39,343 nt of DNA from an uncultured Flavobacteriales bacterium. GTDB lineage: Bacteria > Bacteroidota > Bacteroidia > Flavobacteriales_D > Crocinitomicaceae. Of this stretch, positions 7,307 to 16,159 are shown piece after piece. The position numbers were made by a program, and so were the translations under genes. A model generated the notes under the pieces. It saw only the letters and a program-made list of their open reading frames with translations, was not told where the DNA came from and ran no database searches. The stretch's first letter is position 1, and every line of letters starts with the position of its first letter. Location of the stretch: NCBI GenBank assembly GCA_913056215.1, contig CAJXMN010000015.1, forward strand, positions 1 through 39,343. The letters run 5' to 3'.

Positions 7307-8086
7307 ATGAGTAATACAGACGCAGTTAATCAAGGAGATGTTAACTATTCAATTAGTGAAAAAGGAATTGCCACTGTTGTTTTTCATCACCCGCTAAGCA
7401 ATTCCCTTCCGGGAAGAGTACTGAAAAAGTTGGCGGATACCATTACGGAATTAGGCGCTAATGACAACGCCAGGGTCATCGTATTAAAATCGGAAGGTGA
7501 TCGCGCATTTTGTGCTGGTGCAAGCTTTGATGAACTCATTTCAATTAAAGATTTTAATACGGGTAAAAAATTCTTTATGGGCTTTGCCAATGTGATCAAC
7601 GCATGTCGTAAATGTCCTAAATTAATCATTGGTCGGGTGCAGGGAAAAACTGTTGGCGGCGGTGTAGGATTGGCTAGTGCTGTTGATTACTGTTATGCTA
7701 CGAAATACGCAGGAATCAAATTGTCTGAGTTAGCCATAGGTATTGGGCCATTTGTTGTTGGACCAGCTGTAGAGCGCAAGGTAGGGACTTCAGCGATGAG
7801 TCAGTTAGCCATCAATGCCACGGAATGGCGTTCGGCTGATTGGGCTGTGAAAAACGGACTGTATGCTGAGATTTTTGAAGATGCGGATAAAATGGATGAG
7901 GCTGTCAATGCGCTTGCCAATAATTTAGCCGATTCCAATCCCGAGGCGATGAAGCTCTTGAAAGAAGTATTCTGGGAAGGAACCGATAATTGGGATCAGT
8001 TGTTGTCCGATCGCGCAGCGCTCAGCGGTGAACTTGTTTTGTCTGACTTTACGGTGAACGCGATTAATGCATTCAAGAAGAAGTAA
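7307..8086 (+). CDS. Enoyl-CoA hydratase/isomerase (crotonase) family protein
   Basis: This 259-residue crotonase-fold protein has the oxyanion-hole segments FCAGASFDEL and GKTVGGGVGLASA, followed by LSELAIGIGPFVVGPAVERKVG, a variant seen in a Bacteroidetes subgroup rather than the usual LPE..LG..PG. The family binds acyl-CoA esters and catalyses hydration, isomerisation or related reactions. The exact substrate (for instance a branched-chain or methylglutaconyl-type acyl-CoA) cannot be settled. Its stop codon directly touches the GTG start of the MscS gene, so the two are co-transcribed although functionally unrelated. A second crotonase at 20548-21324 carries the classic motifs. Confidence 0.85.
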   Translation: MSNTDAVNQGDVNYSISEKGIATVVFHHPLSNSLPGRVLKKLADTITELGANDNARVIVLKSEGDRAFCAGASFDELISIKDFNTGKKFFMGFANVINACRKCPKLIIGRVQGKTVGGGVGLASAVDYCYATKYAGIKLSELAIGIGPFVVGPAVERKVGTSAMSQLAINATEWRSADWAVKNGLYAEIFEDADKMDEAVNALANNLADSNPEAMKLLKEVFWEGTDNWDQLLSDRAALSGELVLSDFTVNAINAFKKK

Positions 8087-8944
8087 GTGTTCGATCAAAT
8101 TGATTTCCCATATCTGAAGGAGCAGTTTTTTGATTTTATCAAGGCTGTAGGCCCCACGGCGATAAAAGCTATTCTCGCTTTAGTCGTCGGGGTGTTGATT
8201 ATACGGCTTTTAAAGCGTTTTTTGAAGCGATTTTTGCGCAAAGCAAATATTGAACTCTCGCTGCGTACTTTTATTGAGAGCCTGTCCATCTTTGTGCTTT
8301 ATGGTTTGCTCTTTGCCATTATTGGCATCATTTTAGGCATTCAGGCGACCTCGTTTATTGCCATTTTTGGTGCTGCGGGGATCGCTGTTGGTCTCGCATT
8401 ACAGGGGAGCCTGGCGAATTTCGCCGGCGGTGTGCTCATATTGGCTTTTAAGCCCTTTCGCGTAGGCGATTTGGTAGAGGTAAACGGAAAACTGGGAGAA
8501 GTTCATAAAATTGACATTCTTTACACACGCATTCAAACTTTTGATGGTCGCATTATTACGATGCCCAACGGGAACGTGGCGAATAGCGATGTCGATAATC
8601 GCTCCATGAATGATATACGGCGGATAGATTTATTCCTCAAGTTTGATTTTAAAGAGGACCTTGACCGCATACGTGAGGTGCTGTATGCTTCGCAGACGAA
8701 ACATGAAAAGGTGCTAAAAGAGCCCGAGCCCGATGTACGGCTGGATCACATTGGTGATTACGAAATGGTTGTCACTGTGAGAAGTTGGATCCAGTCAGAT
8801 GATTACTGGCCGATGTACTGGATTCAATTAGAAGCGGCGAAAAAAGGTCTCGATGAAGCGGGTATCGCACTTACGATCCCTAAAAGAGGTGTCTACCAAT
8901 TGGGAGAAGATATACCTAAAGCGGAAGAAAATAATTCAACGTAA
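8087..8944 (+). CDS. Small-conductance mechanosensitive channel, MscS family
   Basis: This 285-residue inner-membrane channel releases solutes on hypo-osmotic shock. Three hydrophobic segments lie in roughly residues 15-110. The third is the pore helix with the small-residue pattern IFGAAGIAVGLALQGSLANFAGG. The beta domain follows with FRVGDLVEVNGKLGEV and the signature IITMPNGNVANSDVDN, then the C-terminal alpha/beta domain. It begins with GTG at 8087, immediately after the stop of the crotonase gene; no in-frame ATG occurs before the first membrane segment. Length matches E. coli MscS (286 aa). Confidence 0.93.
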   Translation: MFDQIDFPYLKEQFFDFIKAVGPTAIKAILALVVGVLIIRLLKRFLKRFLRKANIELSLRTFIESLSIFVLYGLLFAIIGIILGIQATSFIAIFGAAGIAVGLALQGSLANFAGGVLILAFKPFRVGDLVEVNGKLGEVHKIDILYTRIQTFDGRIITMPNGNVANSDVDNRSMNDIRRIDLFLKFDFKEDLDRIREVLYASQTKHEKVLKEPEPDVRLDHIGDYEMVVTVRSWIQSDDYWPMYWIQLEAAKKGLDEAGIALTIPKRGVYQLGEDIPKAEENNST

Positions 8945-9069
8945 GAGGATGGTTGATCTGGAAAAAAAAGCGTGGAAAGGCTAGTTAAGCATTCTAATAA
9001 TCTAAAAATACAAAACGAAAAGGCGGATTTAAATTTCATTAGAATTGTGAGTTCTGTGAAGCGGCGCAT

Positions 9070-9077
9070 TATATTTG
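9070..9077 (+). promoter_or_regulatory. Promoter (TTG / TATATTTG) for the small membrane protein
   Basis: TATATTTG matches the -7 consensus exactly, with TTG at 9045-9047 and a 22-base spacing, within the range reported for flavobacterial promoters. It predicts a leader of about 70 bases before the ATG at 9154. Confidence 0.5.
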
Positions 9078-9153
9078 AACGAAGGAGTGCAACCAAGATC
9101 ATATATCAAGCGCTAGATCTTTTTGTTACTTTTTCGAGCGATGCGAAAAAGTA

Positions 9154-9297
9154 ATGAAGGTCAGTTCTATTCAATTGGGCTGGAAAATCGTGCTCATTAC
9201 GGGATTGATTATAGGTTCCGGACTTTGGTTTTACTGCCTTTTTCGACTTTTTCAACTGTTGAAAAATCCATTTGGCTCGAAACGTAAGAAAAAATAA
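9154..9297 (+). CDS. Small single-pass membrane protein, 47 aa
   Basis: A 47-codon ORF starts MKVSSIQLGWKIVLIT and continues through one strongly hydrophobic segment (about residues 12-29, GLIIGSGLWFYCLF) to a basic tail ending SKRKKK. The pattern, a short lead, one membrane helix and a positively charged cytoplasmic end, is what a real small membrane protein looks like, and a good promoter precedes it. I know no named family for it. It sits between the MscS gene and a convergent hypothetical gene. Confidence 0.6.
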   Translation: MKVSSIQLGWKIVLITGLIIGSGLWFYCLFRLFQLLKNPFGSKRKKK

Positions 9298-9336
9298 AAA
9301 TCCACATCCTGCAGGTGAAGGACTCATCATTAGTGT

Positions 9337-9750
9337 TCACTCGCCAAAATGATCATTTTGTTCTTCTTCAAAATAGCGCAGAACCTCCGGGACTTTGATT
9401 GAATCAGGATTTTCTTGTTTTTCGGCATTAAAATACTCAATAATTGCTTCTTTGATCAGGTGTTGTTGCTGACGATCATCCAACGGCGGAAGCTCTTTTA
9501 CAAATTCAAAGTGCGGCCAGTTGTCCTCGTCACGGCCTACTGTTTTGTAAAAGCCATAAGGCTCAAGTACCGTACAGACAGCAACGTGCATGAGTTCTGT
9601 TTTTTGTCGTTTGGAAAATTTCTGGTAACCTTTCCCTAATTCCTGAACACCAATCAAGAATAAGACAGCCTGCGCATCCATTCCTCCACCAAATCGTTCT
9701 TCGAGTTCGGAGAGGACCTCCTTAAACTTTATTTCTATTGCATAATCCAC
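9337..9750 (-). CDS. Conserved hypothetical protein, 137 aa
   Basis: This is an acidic soluble protein with no signal peptide. It begins with GTG at 9750 (MDYAIEIKFKEVLSEL) and shows a helical N-terminus, FGGGMDAQAVLFLIGVQELG, then LMHVAVCTVLEPYGFY and a DNWPHFEFVKELPPLD segment. It looks like a uniform conserved family member but I cannot name a function. The -7 box on this strand ends only 5 bases from the GTG. The next downstream methionine (residue 24) would remove the first helix, so GTG is preferred. It is divergent from the GT9 gene across 54 bases. Confidence 0.7.
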   Translation of the reverse strand: MDYAIEIKFKEVLSELEERFGGGMDAQAVLFLIGVQELGKGYQKFSKRQKTELMHVAVCTVLEPYGFYKTVGRDEDNWPHFEFVKELPPLDDRQQQHLIKEAIIEYFNAEKQENPDSIKVPEVLRYFEEEQNDHFGE

Positions 9751-9754
9751 GGCA

Positions 9755-9762
9755 CAAAGTTA
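9755..9762 (-). promoter_or_regulatory. -7 box TAACTTTG for the 9337-9750 gene
   Basis: On the minus strand the sequence reads TAACTTTG, an exact consensus match, 4 bases upstream of the GTG start at 9750. It implies a transcript with almost no leader. Confidence 0.5.
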
Positions 9763-9792
9763 AGCAATGCTATCGACAATCAAATCTTTCAT

Positions 9793-9800
9793 TACATTTG
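9793..9800 (+). promoter_or_regulatory. -7 box TACATTTG for the GT9 gene
   Basis: This exact TAnnTTTG match lies 4 bases before the ATG at 9805, again implying a leaderless or nearly leaderless transcript. Confidence 0.5.
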
Positions 9801-9804
9801 TTCT

Positions 9805-10806
9805 ATGACAAAGGTTTTGGTCATTCGGCTGAGTTCAATCGGAGACATCGTGCTGACTTCTCCGATCATTCGTTGTTTAAAAGAGCAATTGAATGATGTA
9901 GTGATTCATACGCTAACCAAACCTCAATATGTTTCTTTGTATGCACGCAATCCGATGGTGGATGAAGCGCATGCCTGGGGTGAAGATCAGAGCGATGTTT
10001 TATCGACATTAAAAGCAGCATCTTTTGATTATGTCATTGACTTGCACCGCAATATTCGGACGCAGAAAATAAAAACGGCGCTCCGCCAAAAGCATTATAC
10101 TTTTCCCAAATTAAATGTACAGAAATGGTTGTATGTAAATTTTAAGTACAAACGTATGCCTGATGTTCATATTGTTGACCGTTACTTTGAAGCGGTGGCT
10201 GCGCTAGGGGTTAAAAATGACCTCAAAGGGCTGGATTTTTTTATAGATACAGCGGATGAAGTTGAGGCACTGCGAATAACAAATGGTGCCGACTATATTT
10301 GCCTCGCTATTGGGGCGCAATTTGCTACGAAAAAACTTCCGATTTCGAAGTGGGTGGAAATTGTAGAAGGTCTGGATCGTCCGGTCGTGATTATTGGGGG
10401 AAGAGAAGATATCAAAGATGGAGAAGCCCTCTGTCGAGCATTACCTGAAAAATCGATTTATAATACTTGCGGAGAATTAAGTATCGAAGGTTCTGCATCT
10501 GTCGTTCAACAATCACGCTTACTCGTTACCCATGATACTGGAATGATGCATATAGCTGCAGCATTACAGAAGCCTATCGTGAGCATCTGGGGCAACACTG
10601 TACCTGAATTTGGAATGTATCCTTACCGTCCCACGAATCCAGGGTCCTATACGATCCACGAAGTGAAAAACCTATCGTGCCGTCCCTGCTCTAAAATTGG
10701 ATATAGCAAATGTCCTAAAAAACATTTTAAGTGCATGGTGCAGCAGGATGTAAATGGTATTTTAAAGGCAATAAAATCGTTTGATGCCCAAGATCATAAA
10801 GAATAG
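9805..10806 (+). CDS. Glycosyltransferase family 9 (heptosyltransferase-like)
   Basis: This 333-residue GT9 protein starts VLVIRLSSIGDIVLTSPII, the family's N-terminal signature, with DYVIDLHRNIRT and, in the donor half, LAIGAQFATKKLP, PVVIIGGREDI and LLVTHDTGMMHIAAALQKPIVSIWGNT. In Proteobacteria such enzymes add heptose to the LPS inner core. In Bacteroidota the equivalent acts in lipopolysaccharide core synthesis with a donor that cannot be read here. A cysteine-rich patch NLSCRPCSKIGYSKCPKKHFKC near residues 289-310 is common in the Bacteroidetes members and could bind metal. It is convergent with the hydrolase gene. Confidence 0.9.
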   Translation: MTKVLVIRLSSIGDIVLTSPIIRCLKEQLNDVVIHTLTKPQYVSLYARNPMVDEAHAWGEDQSDVLSTLKAASFDYVIDLHRNIRTQKIKTALRQKHYTFPKLNVQKWLYVNFKYKRMPDVHIVDRYFEAVAALGVKNDLKGLDFFIDTADEVEALRITNGADYICLAIGAQFATKKLPISKWVEIVEGLDRPVVIIGGREDIKDGEALCRALPEKSIYNTCGELSIEGSASVVQQSRLLVTHDTGMMHIAAALQKPIVSIWGNTVPEFGMYPYRPTNPGSYTIHEVKNLSCRPCSKIGYSKCPKKHFKCMVQQDVNGILKAIKSFDAQDHKE

Positions 10807-10831
10807 AGAAGTTAGCAATAGAACATGACCA

Positions 10832-11557
10832 TTAGTCGTTCAGTATATTGTTGATAATGCGATTGATAACCGCTGGTTGTGTTAGCGTCATCATGTGTGA
10901 ACCCGTTGACACTACATAGTCCGTCTTCACGTTCTTGATCGGAATAGTGTGATCGTTGTCACCATGAATGTGAATAATGTTTTCTGCATTATTTTGTTGC
11001 CGTTCCCATTCTAAGATGATGCGCACGGTCTCTTTAAAATAATTCGGGTGTTTTGACTTTAGCATATCAACAAAAATTTTCTTTTCCTTTCTGCGATCGG
11101 GCTCAATGATTGGTTGAAGTAAGATTGCTCCAGCCTTAATCACGCGTTTCGGGATAATGTGATAGGGTTGTATGTAACGCTGAATTAAATAGCGCTTCGG
11201 CAATTCTTTCCTCGTTTTAGCGCTGGAAATCAGGATGACCTTTTCAGGATGAAGATGATGGGCAATTTCTGTACTGATCATACCTCCGAGTGATACACCG
11301 ATGAGGATAAACTGTGTTGTCGTGTCAATAGCTTTACTGATGCGCATGGAAAAATGCTTCATGCTTTCGTCTGATCGGGGAGCATCATATTCCAGGCAGA
11401 TCAGGTTGTACTGCGCAGTATCAATACGCAATTTTGAAAAGATACGACAATCCGAACCTTGTCCAGGGAGCAGATAAACCGTTTGTTTCTCCTGCACCTG
11501 GGCCAGCGAACAAAAGGACATGAGCAAAGCGACGGCAAATATGCTCAGTTTTATCAT
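10832..11557 (-). CDS. Secreted alpha/beta hydrolase
   Basis: This 241-residue protein has a signal peptide (MIKLSIFAVALLMSFCSLAQ) and an alpha/beta-hydrolase core: YLLPGQGSDCRIF as the oxyanion loop, GVSLGG nucleophile elbow (S89), HGDNDHTIP carrying the likely acid (D201 or D203) and GSHMMTL with the catalytic histidine (H222). It probably acts in the periplasm as an esterase or similar; the substrate is unknown. It begins 27 bases after the hemL stop on the same strand and is likely co-transcribed with it. The catalytic triad looks intact. Confidence 0.85.
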   Translation of the reverse strand: MIKLSIFAVALLMSFCSLAQVQEKQTVYLLPGQGSDCRIFSKLRIDTAQYNLICLEYDAPRSDESMKHFSMRISKAIDTTTQFILIGVSLGGMISTEIAHHLHPEKVILISSAKTRKELPKRYLIQRYIQPYHIIPKRVIKAGAILLQPIIEPDRRKEKKIFVDMLKSKHPNYFKETVRIILEWERQQNNAENIIHIHGDNDHTIPIKNVKTDYVVSTGSHMMTLTQPAVINRIINNILND

Positions 11558-11584
11558 GATGCAAATCGTTCAGGATGGGTTGAC

Positions 11585-12874
11585 TTACCCAAAAATTTCA
11601 TCGAGTGCATCGCAAAAAAGCTCGGATGCCTGCTCGAGTACTTCTTCGGAATGAACGAGTGAAACAAATCCAACTTCATAGCCACTGGGCCCTACATAAA
11701 CGCCACGCTCCAAGAGTGCCTTGTGCAGTTTTTTGAAGGGTGTCATGTCAGCACCTATCTCGTTGGCGCTTCGGATGGCAGCCTTATCTGAAAAAGCAAG
11801 CCAAAAAATAGAGCCAACAGTAAAGATTTCAAAATCATATCCTTTTTGGTCTGCATAAGCATTGATGTGCTTGACCATTGTCTGCGTGCGTTTTTCCTGG
11901 TCCTCGTAAAACCCTTTCTGGGAACAAACCGTGAGTTGCGCTATTCCAGCTGACATCGCCACGGGATTACCGCTTAATGTGCCAGCCTGGTAGACCGGTC
12001 CGTCTGGAGATATGCTCTTCATAATGTGATTTTTTGCGCCGTAGGCTCCGACGGGTAATCCTCCTCCTATAATCTTTCCATAAGCCACAATATCCGGTGC
12101 AATATCATAATATTCTGCTGCACCTGAAAAGGCTACTCGGAATCCAGAAATCACTTCGTCGAAGAACAGCATTACACCGTGTTCAGTACAAAGTTCTCTC
12201 AATTTCAGTAAAAACGATTTTTCCTGGAGCAATAAACCATTATTGGCTGGAATAGGTTCGATGATGGCACAAGCCAATTCATCTTTATATTGCTCAAAAC
12301 ACGTTTCCAGTGCTTTTTCATCATTGAGGGGAATGACGATCGTATCTGCGGCTACATTTTCGGGTACTCCAGCGCTGGAACTCTCACCAAATGTCGCCAA
12401 TCCAGAACCTGCTTTAACCAACAAGGAGTCTACATGTCCGTGGTAACAGCCTTCAAATTTGATGATTTTATTTTTTCCCGTATAACCTCTTGCCAGACGA
12501 ATTCCCGACATGACGGCTTCTGTACCAGAGCTTACAAATCGAATTTTGTCAATAAACGGGTTCCTTGAAAGAATGATATCAGCGAGTTCATTTTCCAACC
12601 GGGTTGGTGTGCCAAAACTCGTTCCGTTTTGGAGATTTTCAGTAATGTTATCGTACACTTCGGGATGATTATGTCCCAAAATTAAGGGACCAAAGCTACA
12701 GCAAAAATCGATGTACTTGTTGTCGTCTTCATCCCAAATATATGGACCCTGTCCCTTTTTTATGAAAAGTGGAGCTCCTTCAACAGCTTTGAATGCACGT
12801 ACAGGGGAATTCACACCTCCAGGGAAATAATTTAAGGCTTCTTGATAGAGTTTTTCGGACTGTTTGCGTTCCAT
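11585..12874 (-). CDS. hemL: Glutamate-1-semialdehyde 2,1-aminomutase
   Basis: HemL makes 5-aminolevulinate from glutamate-1-semialdehyde in the C5 route to haem, using PLP. Family signatures are continuous: NYFPGGVNSPVRAFKAVEG, SFGPLILGHNHP, FVSSGTEAVMSGIRLARG, FEGCYHGHVDS, FFDEVISGFRV (D239) and the PLP lysine in AYGKIIGGGLPVGAYG (K267). I start at the ATG at 12874 (429 aa), which fits the usual length. The longer frame from 12898 would begin inside a -7 promoter box. The gene appears to be first in an operon with the downstream hydrolase. Confidence 0.97.
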   Translation of the reverse strand: MERKQSEKLYQEALNYFPGGVNSPVRAFKAVEGAPLFIKKGQGPYIWDEDDNKYIDFCCSFGPLILGHNHPEVYDNITENLQNGTSFGTPTRLENELADIILSRNPFIDKIRFVSSGTEAVMSGIRLARGYTGKNKIIKFEGCYHGHVDSLLVKAGSGLATFGESSSAGVPENVAADTIVIPLNDEKALETCFEQYKDELACAIIEPIPANNGLLLQEKSFLLKLRELCTEHGVMLFFDEVISGFRVAFSGAAEYYDIAPDIVAYGKIIGGGLPVGAYGAKNHIMKSISPDGPVYQAGTLSGNPVAMSAGIAQLTVCSQKGFYEDQEKRTQTMVKHINAYADQKGYDFEIFTVGSIFWLAFSDKAAIRSANEIGADMTPFKKLHKALLERGVYVGPSGYEVGFVSLVHSEEVLEQASELFCDALDEIFG

Positions 12875-12895
12875 GGACACCTTTTTTTGTTTGTA

Positions 12896-12903
12896 CAAAA
12901 ATA
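12896..12903 (-). promoter_or_regulatory. -7 box TATTTTTG for hemL
   Basis: On the minus strand this is an exact TAnnTTTG, 21 bases before the ATG at 12874. It decides against the longer hemL start at 12898. Confidence 0.55.
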
Positions 12904-12950
12904 AGGATTCCTTTTGTTTTACGAGGGCGTGAGATTTTAAAAGTTAGTGC

Positions 12951-14753
12951 CTATTTCCCCTTACCGCGTTTTACGTGAACGTATCCATGCATCAAATAAG
13001 GGTTTTCTTCATCGTCTTCACGATAGATGTATTTGTCACCCATAGGTGTAACGGTATAGAAATACACACCCTCAGTCACAGGTTTTCCGTTCCTGTGGGT
13101 ACCGTCCCAGTTATCCTGATAGTCGTTACTCTCGAAGATAAGGTTGCCCCAACGATTGTAAATTTGAACCTTGATGCGGTCGTAATCGCCATTGTTTCGA
13201 ATGACAAAAAGATCGTTGACGTTATCATTGTTGGGCGTAATAATATTTGGAACTACAACTCTACATTGTTCATATATCTCTATTGCACCTCCATCAATTT
13301 CAAATCCGCATTGATCATACACTTTGAGGTAATGCATATTCAGATTATCATTTAGCGTGGTAGCATCAATGAAAGCCGTGTCGTTATTCGGATAGGTTGT
13401 AACATCTGACGTCCATTCATAATAATAGGGTCCTACACCACCACTGAAAGAATCGGGAGTTAACGGATATACAGTACCTTTCTCTGCGCACAAGTTGATA
13501 CTATCTTCGACAGTGAGCTGCATTTCGATATAATCGATAATGGTGAAATTGGTTGATACGGTGTCCAGTTCACCGGTGCAAATGTTTTCATAAGTCAGGA
13601 ATACGGTGCCATCGAGATCTCCTTCTTCTTCTGGTTGAAAGATGGTGTTCACATTGATTGTGTCATTTTCGACACCTTCAGGGATAATAATGGTATCCGG
13701 CATGTTTTCATAATTAAATCCCATTTCAGCATCACCGCTGGAACCAGAGTACAATTCTAAATCTCCTACTGTATCATTTCGCTCGATCAAAAATTCAATA
13801 CCTCCACATCCTTCTGTAATCTCTCCTCCTCCGAGAACACTGATTTCAAAAGGAACTTCAACATCGCATTCCACAATAGTGTATCCAAAAGTACGAGAAT
13901 GCGTACTAATTAAACTTCCATCGCGCCATTCTTCGACACAAACGCGCGCAACGAAATTACCAATCATATCGGGGGTTACCGTAAAATCTCCGGTGACGCC
14001 ATCGATGTTTGTAGGGGATCCGTTACCAAACGGTTCGTTGGCATTAAACCCCGTTTCCCATGGAATGGAGTTGTAGGGCGGAGCTTCTTCTGGGTTCGGG
14101 TTCAAACCACCTCCATTGTTGACGTATTCTAAAGGGTTGCATAAAGAAAAGGCCAGACTATCGCCGTCTTCTTCGATCATATTTGAGGGAATAGTAAGTT
14201 CGTTATCGAGACAAAATACAATTTGAGGATAATCTTCAAAACGCGGCGAATTGTTTGGTACTGCTACGGTGTTTGTGCCAGGGATGGTTGTTGTGAGGGT
14301 CATACCCAAGCTGGCTGGATTTAAGAAATTGACATAGGAACCTGCCCAGTTTCCCACTTGATAACTGATGGTGTAGTCGTTGGCTGTTAGGGGCAACTTG
14401 ATGGTGGTCGCATAAATAGTGCTTTCGATGCAAACATCATCTGGGGGGTCTACACAGGGATCATCGTAGACTAATGGTAGTTCTGAGGCTGCCGTAAATG
14501 GAATGACTTGTGTCGTATCATCCCCATTGGGATAGAATATCGTGTAATGGAAAGGTGCCTGACCATTTTCGCCAGGAAAATCAATACCGTCGCAATCTCT
14601 AAACAGCTCAAAGTAAATGCGGTACTCCATGTTGCCATTTCCATCCATTCCTACGGTGTCATAATAAATCTCCCCACCTACAAGGTGTGAAGCACTGACT
14701 GAAAAGGAAAGGATGATGAATGCTGCAAGAGCATATAGTTTATTGTTGAGCAT
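12951..14753 (-). CDS. Large secreted protein with gliding-motility-associated C-terminal domain (T9SS substrate)
   Basis: This 600-residue protein has a signal peptide (residues 1-21) followed by ASHLVGGEIYYDTVG, a start shared by many Bacteroidetes gliding-motility-type surface proteins. The middle is beta-rich and Asp/Glu-rich. The last 100 residues are a CHU_C / type B sorting domain, with VVPNIITPNNDNVNDLF, IYNRWGNLIFES and GVYFYTVTP. Such proteins cross the outer membrane through the type IX secretion system and are held at or released from the surface. A basic tail VHVKRGKGK ends it. Its role may be adhesion or motility; no enzyme domain is visible. Confidence 0.92.
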   Translation of the reverse strand: MLNNKLYALAAFIILSFSVSASHLVGGEIYYDTVGMDGNGNMEYRIYFELFRDCDGIDFPGENGQAPFHYTIFYPNGDDTTQVIPFTAASELPLVYDDPCVDPPDDVCIESTIYATTIKLPLTANDYTISYQVGNWAGSYVNFLNPASLGMTLTTTIPGTNTVAVPNNSPRFEDYPQIVFCLDNELTIPSNMIEEDGDSLAFSLCNPLEYVNNGGGLNPNPEEAPPYNSIPWETGFNANEPFGNGSPTNIDGVTGDFTVTPDMIGNFVARVCVEEWRDGSLISTHSRTFGYTIVECDVEVPFEISVLGGGEITEGCGGIEFLIERNDTVGDLELYSGSSGDAEMGFNYENMPDTIIIPEGVENDTINVNTIFQPEEEGDLDGTVFLTYENICTGELDTVSTNFTIIDYIEMQLTVEDSINLCAEKGTVYPLTPDSFSGGVGPYYYEWTSDVTTYPNNDTAFIDATTLNDNLNMHYLKVYDQCGFEIDGGAIEIYEQCRVVVPNIITPNNDNVNDLFVIRNNGDYDRIKVQIYNRWGNLIFESNDYQDNWDGTHRNGKPVTEGVYFYTVTPMGDKYIYREDDEENPYLMHGYVHVKRGKGK

Positions 14754-14878
14754 AGTATATTTGATTAGTTCAATGAATAGACGCTAACAACTTTAGAAAA
14801 GTTGCATGAGATAAAAGGATTCAGATGCATGAAAAAGACGTTTTATTTGTAACTTCGCTCTTCTCAAAAACTAGATGC

Positions 14879-16159
14879 ATGCATTACGAAAATTCATTGG
14901 CTTTTGCACGAAAAAAAGATCAAGACGATCCGTTGTCAAAATATAGACAGGACTTTTTCTTCCCTGATTTTCATGATGAAGAGGTCGTTTATTTTACAGG
15001 CAATTCGCTGGGGCTCCAACCCAAAGCTACGAAGGATTATATCCAGCAAGAGTTGGATGATTGGGCAAAATGGGGGGTTGAAGGTCATTTTGAAGCGAAG
15101 AACCCATGGTTTTCGTATCACGAATTGCTCACTCCCAAAATTGCGAAGATTGTTGGCGCCAATGAAAAAGAGGTGGTAGTGACGCATTCACTGACGACGA
15201 ACCTCCACTTATTGATGGTTTCGTTTTATCGACCAACCGAAAGGCGCTATAAAATACTATGTGAAGGTAAAGCATTTCCTTCGGACCAATATGCATTGGA
15301 ATCTCAAGTGAAGTTTCACGGGCTAGAACCAGCGGATGCAATTGTCGAAGTCTTCCCCAGAGATGGAGAGCACACGCTGCGCGAGGAAGATATTATTGCC
15401 AAAATCAATGAGGTTGGGGATGAACTAGCCCTGGTGATGATTGGTGGTGTCAATTACTACACAGGTCAGTTTTTCGACATCAAAAGCGTTACTGAAGCCG
15501 GACACGAAGTGGGTGCTGTTGTCGGATGGGACCTGGCACACGCCGCTGGAAATGTTGAATTGCACTTGCATGATTGGCACGTTGATTTTGCAGCGTGGTG
15601 CTCTTATAAATACTTAAATTCGAGTCCAGGCGGGGTTTCTGGAATGTTCGTACACGAAAAACATTCAAAAAACAAGGAACTACCTCGTTTCGCTGGTTGG
15701 TGGGGGCACAACAAAGACGAGCGTTTCCAAATGAAGCCTGGTTTTGATCCCATTGAAGGTGCTGAGGGCTGGCAGTTGAGTAATGCTCCGGTGTTGGGAA
15801 TGGCTGCACACAATGCGTCACTCGACATTTTTCAACGAGCAGGTATGGCTGCGATATCTGAAAAACGAAACGACCTGACGGCGTATTTAGAGTTTATTAT
15901 CAATAAAATTTCTGATGAATCTGATCTTGTCGATTTTGAGGTGATTACCCCACACGATCCCAAAAAGCGTGGTGCTCAACTTTCTATTCTAGCGCACGGA
16001 CAAGGGAAAGCACTTTTTGATGCACTATCAAAAGAGGGGGTCGTTGCCGATTGGCGCGAACCAAACGTTATCCGGGTTGCTCCTGCTCCGTTGTACAATT
16101 CTTTCGAGGATGTGTATCGTTTTGGTGAAGCGCTGAGGACATCGATCTCAGAATCCTGA
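14879..16159 (+). CDS. kynU: Kynureninase
   Basis: KynU is a PLP enzyme that cleaves kynurenine to anthranilate and alanine (or 3-hydroxykynurenine to 3-hydroxyanthranilate). Recognisable segments are [40 protein letters not shown], and the PLP-lysine loop [14 protein letters not shown], with FAGWWGHN and [10 protein letters not shown] further on. I chose the ATG at 14879 (426 aa), which begins [17 protein letters not shown]. The open frame reaches back to 14825, but a -7-like TTTATTTG at 14842-14849 lies inside that extension. No other kynurenine-pathway gene is in the window. Confidence 0.93.
   Translation: MHYENSLAFARKKDQDDPLSKYRQDFFFPDFHDEEVVYFTGNSLGLQPKATKDYIQQELDDWAKWGVEGHFEAKNPWFSYHELLTPKIAKIVGANEKEVVVTHSLTTNLHLLMVSFYRPTERRYKILCEGKAFPSDQYALESQVKFHGLEPADAIVEVFPRDGEHTLREEDIIAKINEVGDELALVMIGGVNYYTGQFFDIKSVTEAGHEVGAVVGWDLAHAAGNVELHLHDWHVDFAAWCSYKYLNSSPGGVSGMFVHEKHSKNKELPRFAGWWGHNKDERFQMKPGFDPIEGAEGWQLSNAPVLGMAAHNASLDIFQRAGMAAISEKRNDLTAYLEFIINKISDESDLVDFEVITPHDPKKRGAQLSILAHGQGKALFDALSKEGVVADWREPNVIRVAPAPLYNSFEDVYRFGEALRTSISES

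Noticed and set aside
8972-9154. Plus-strand 60-codon frame before the small membrane protein
   Set aside because: GTG start with no promoter of its own, no recognisable fold, and the exact promoter box for the next ORF lies inside it.
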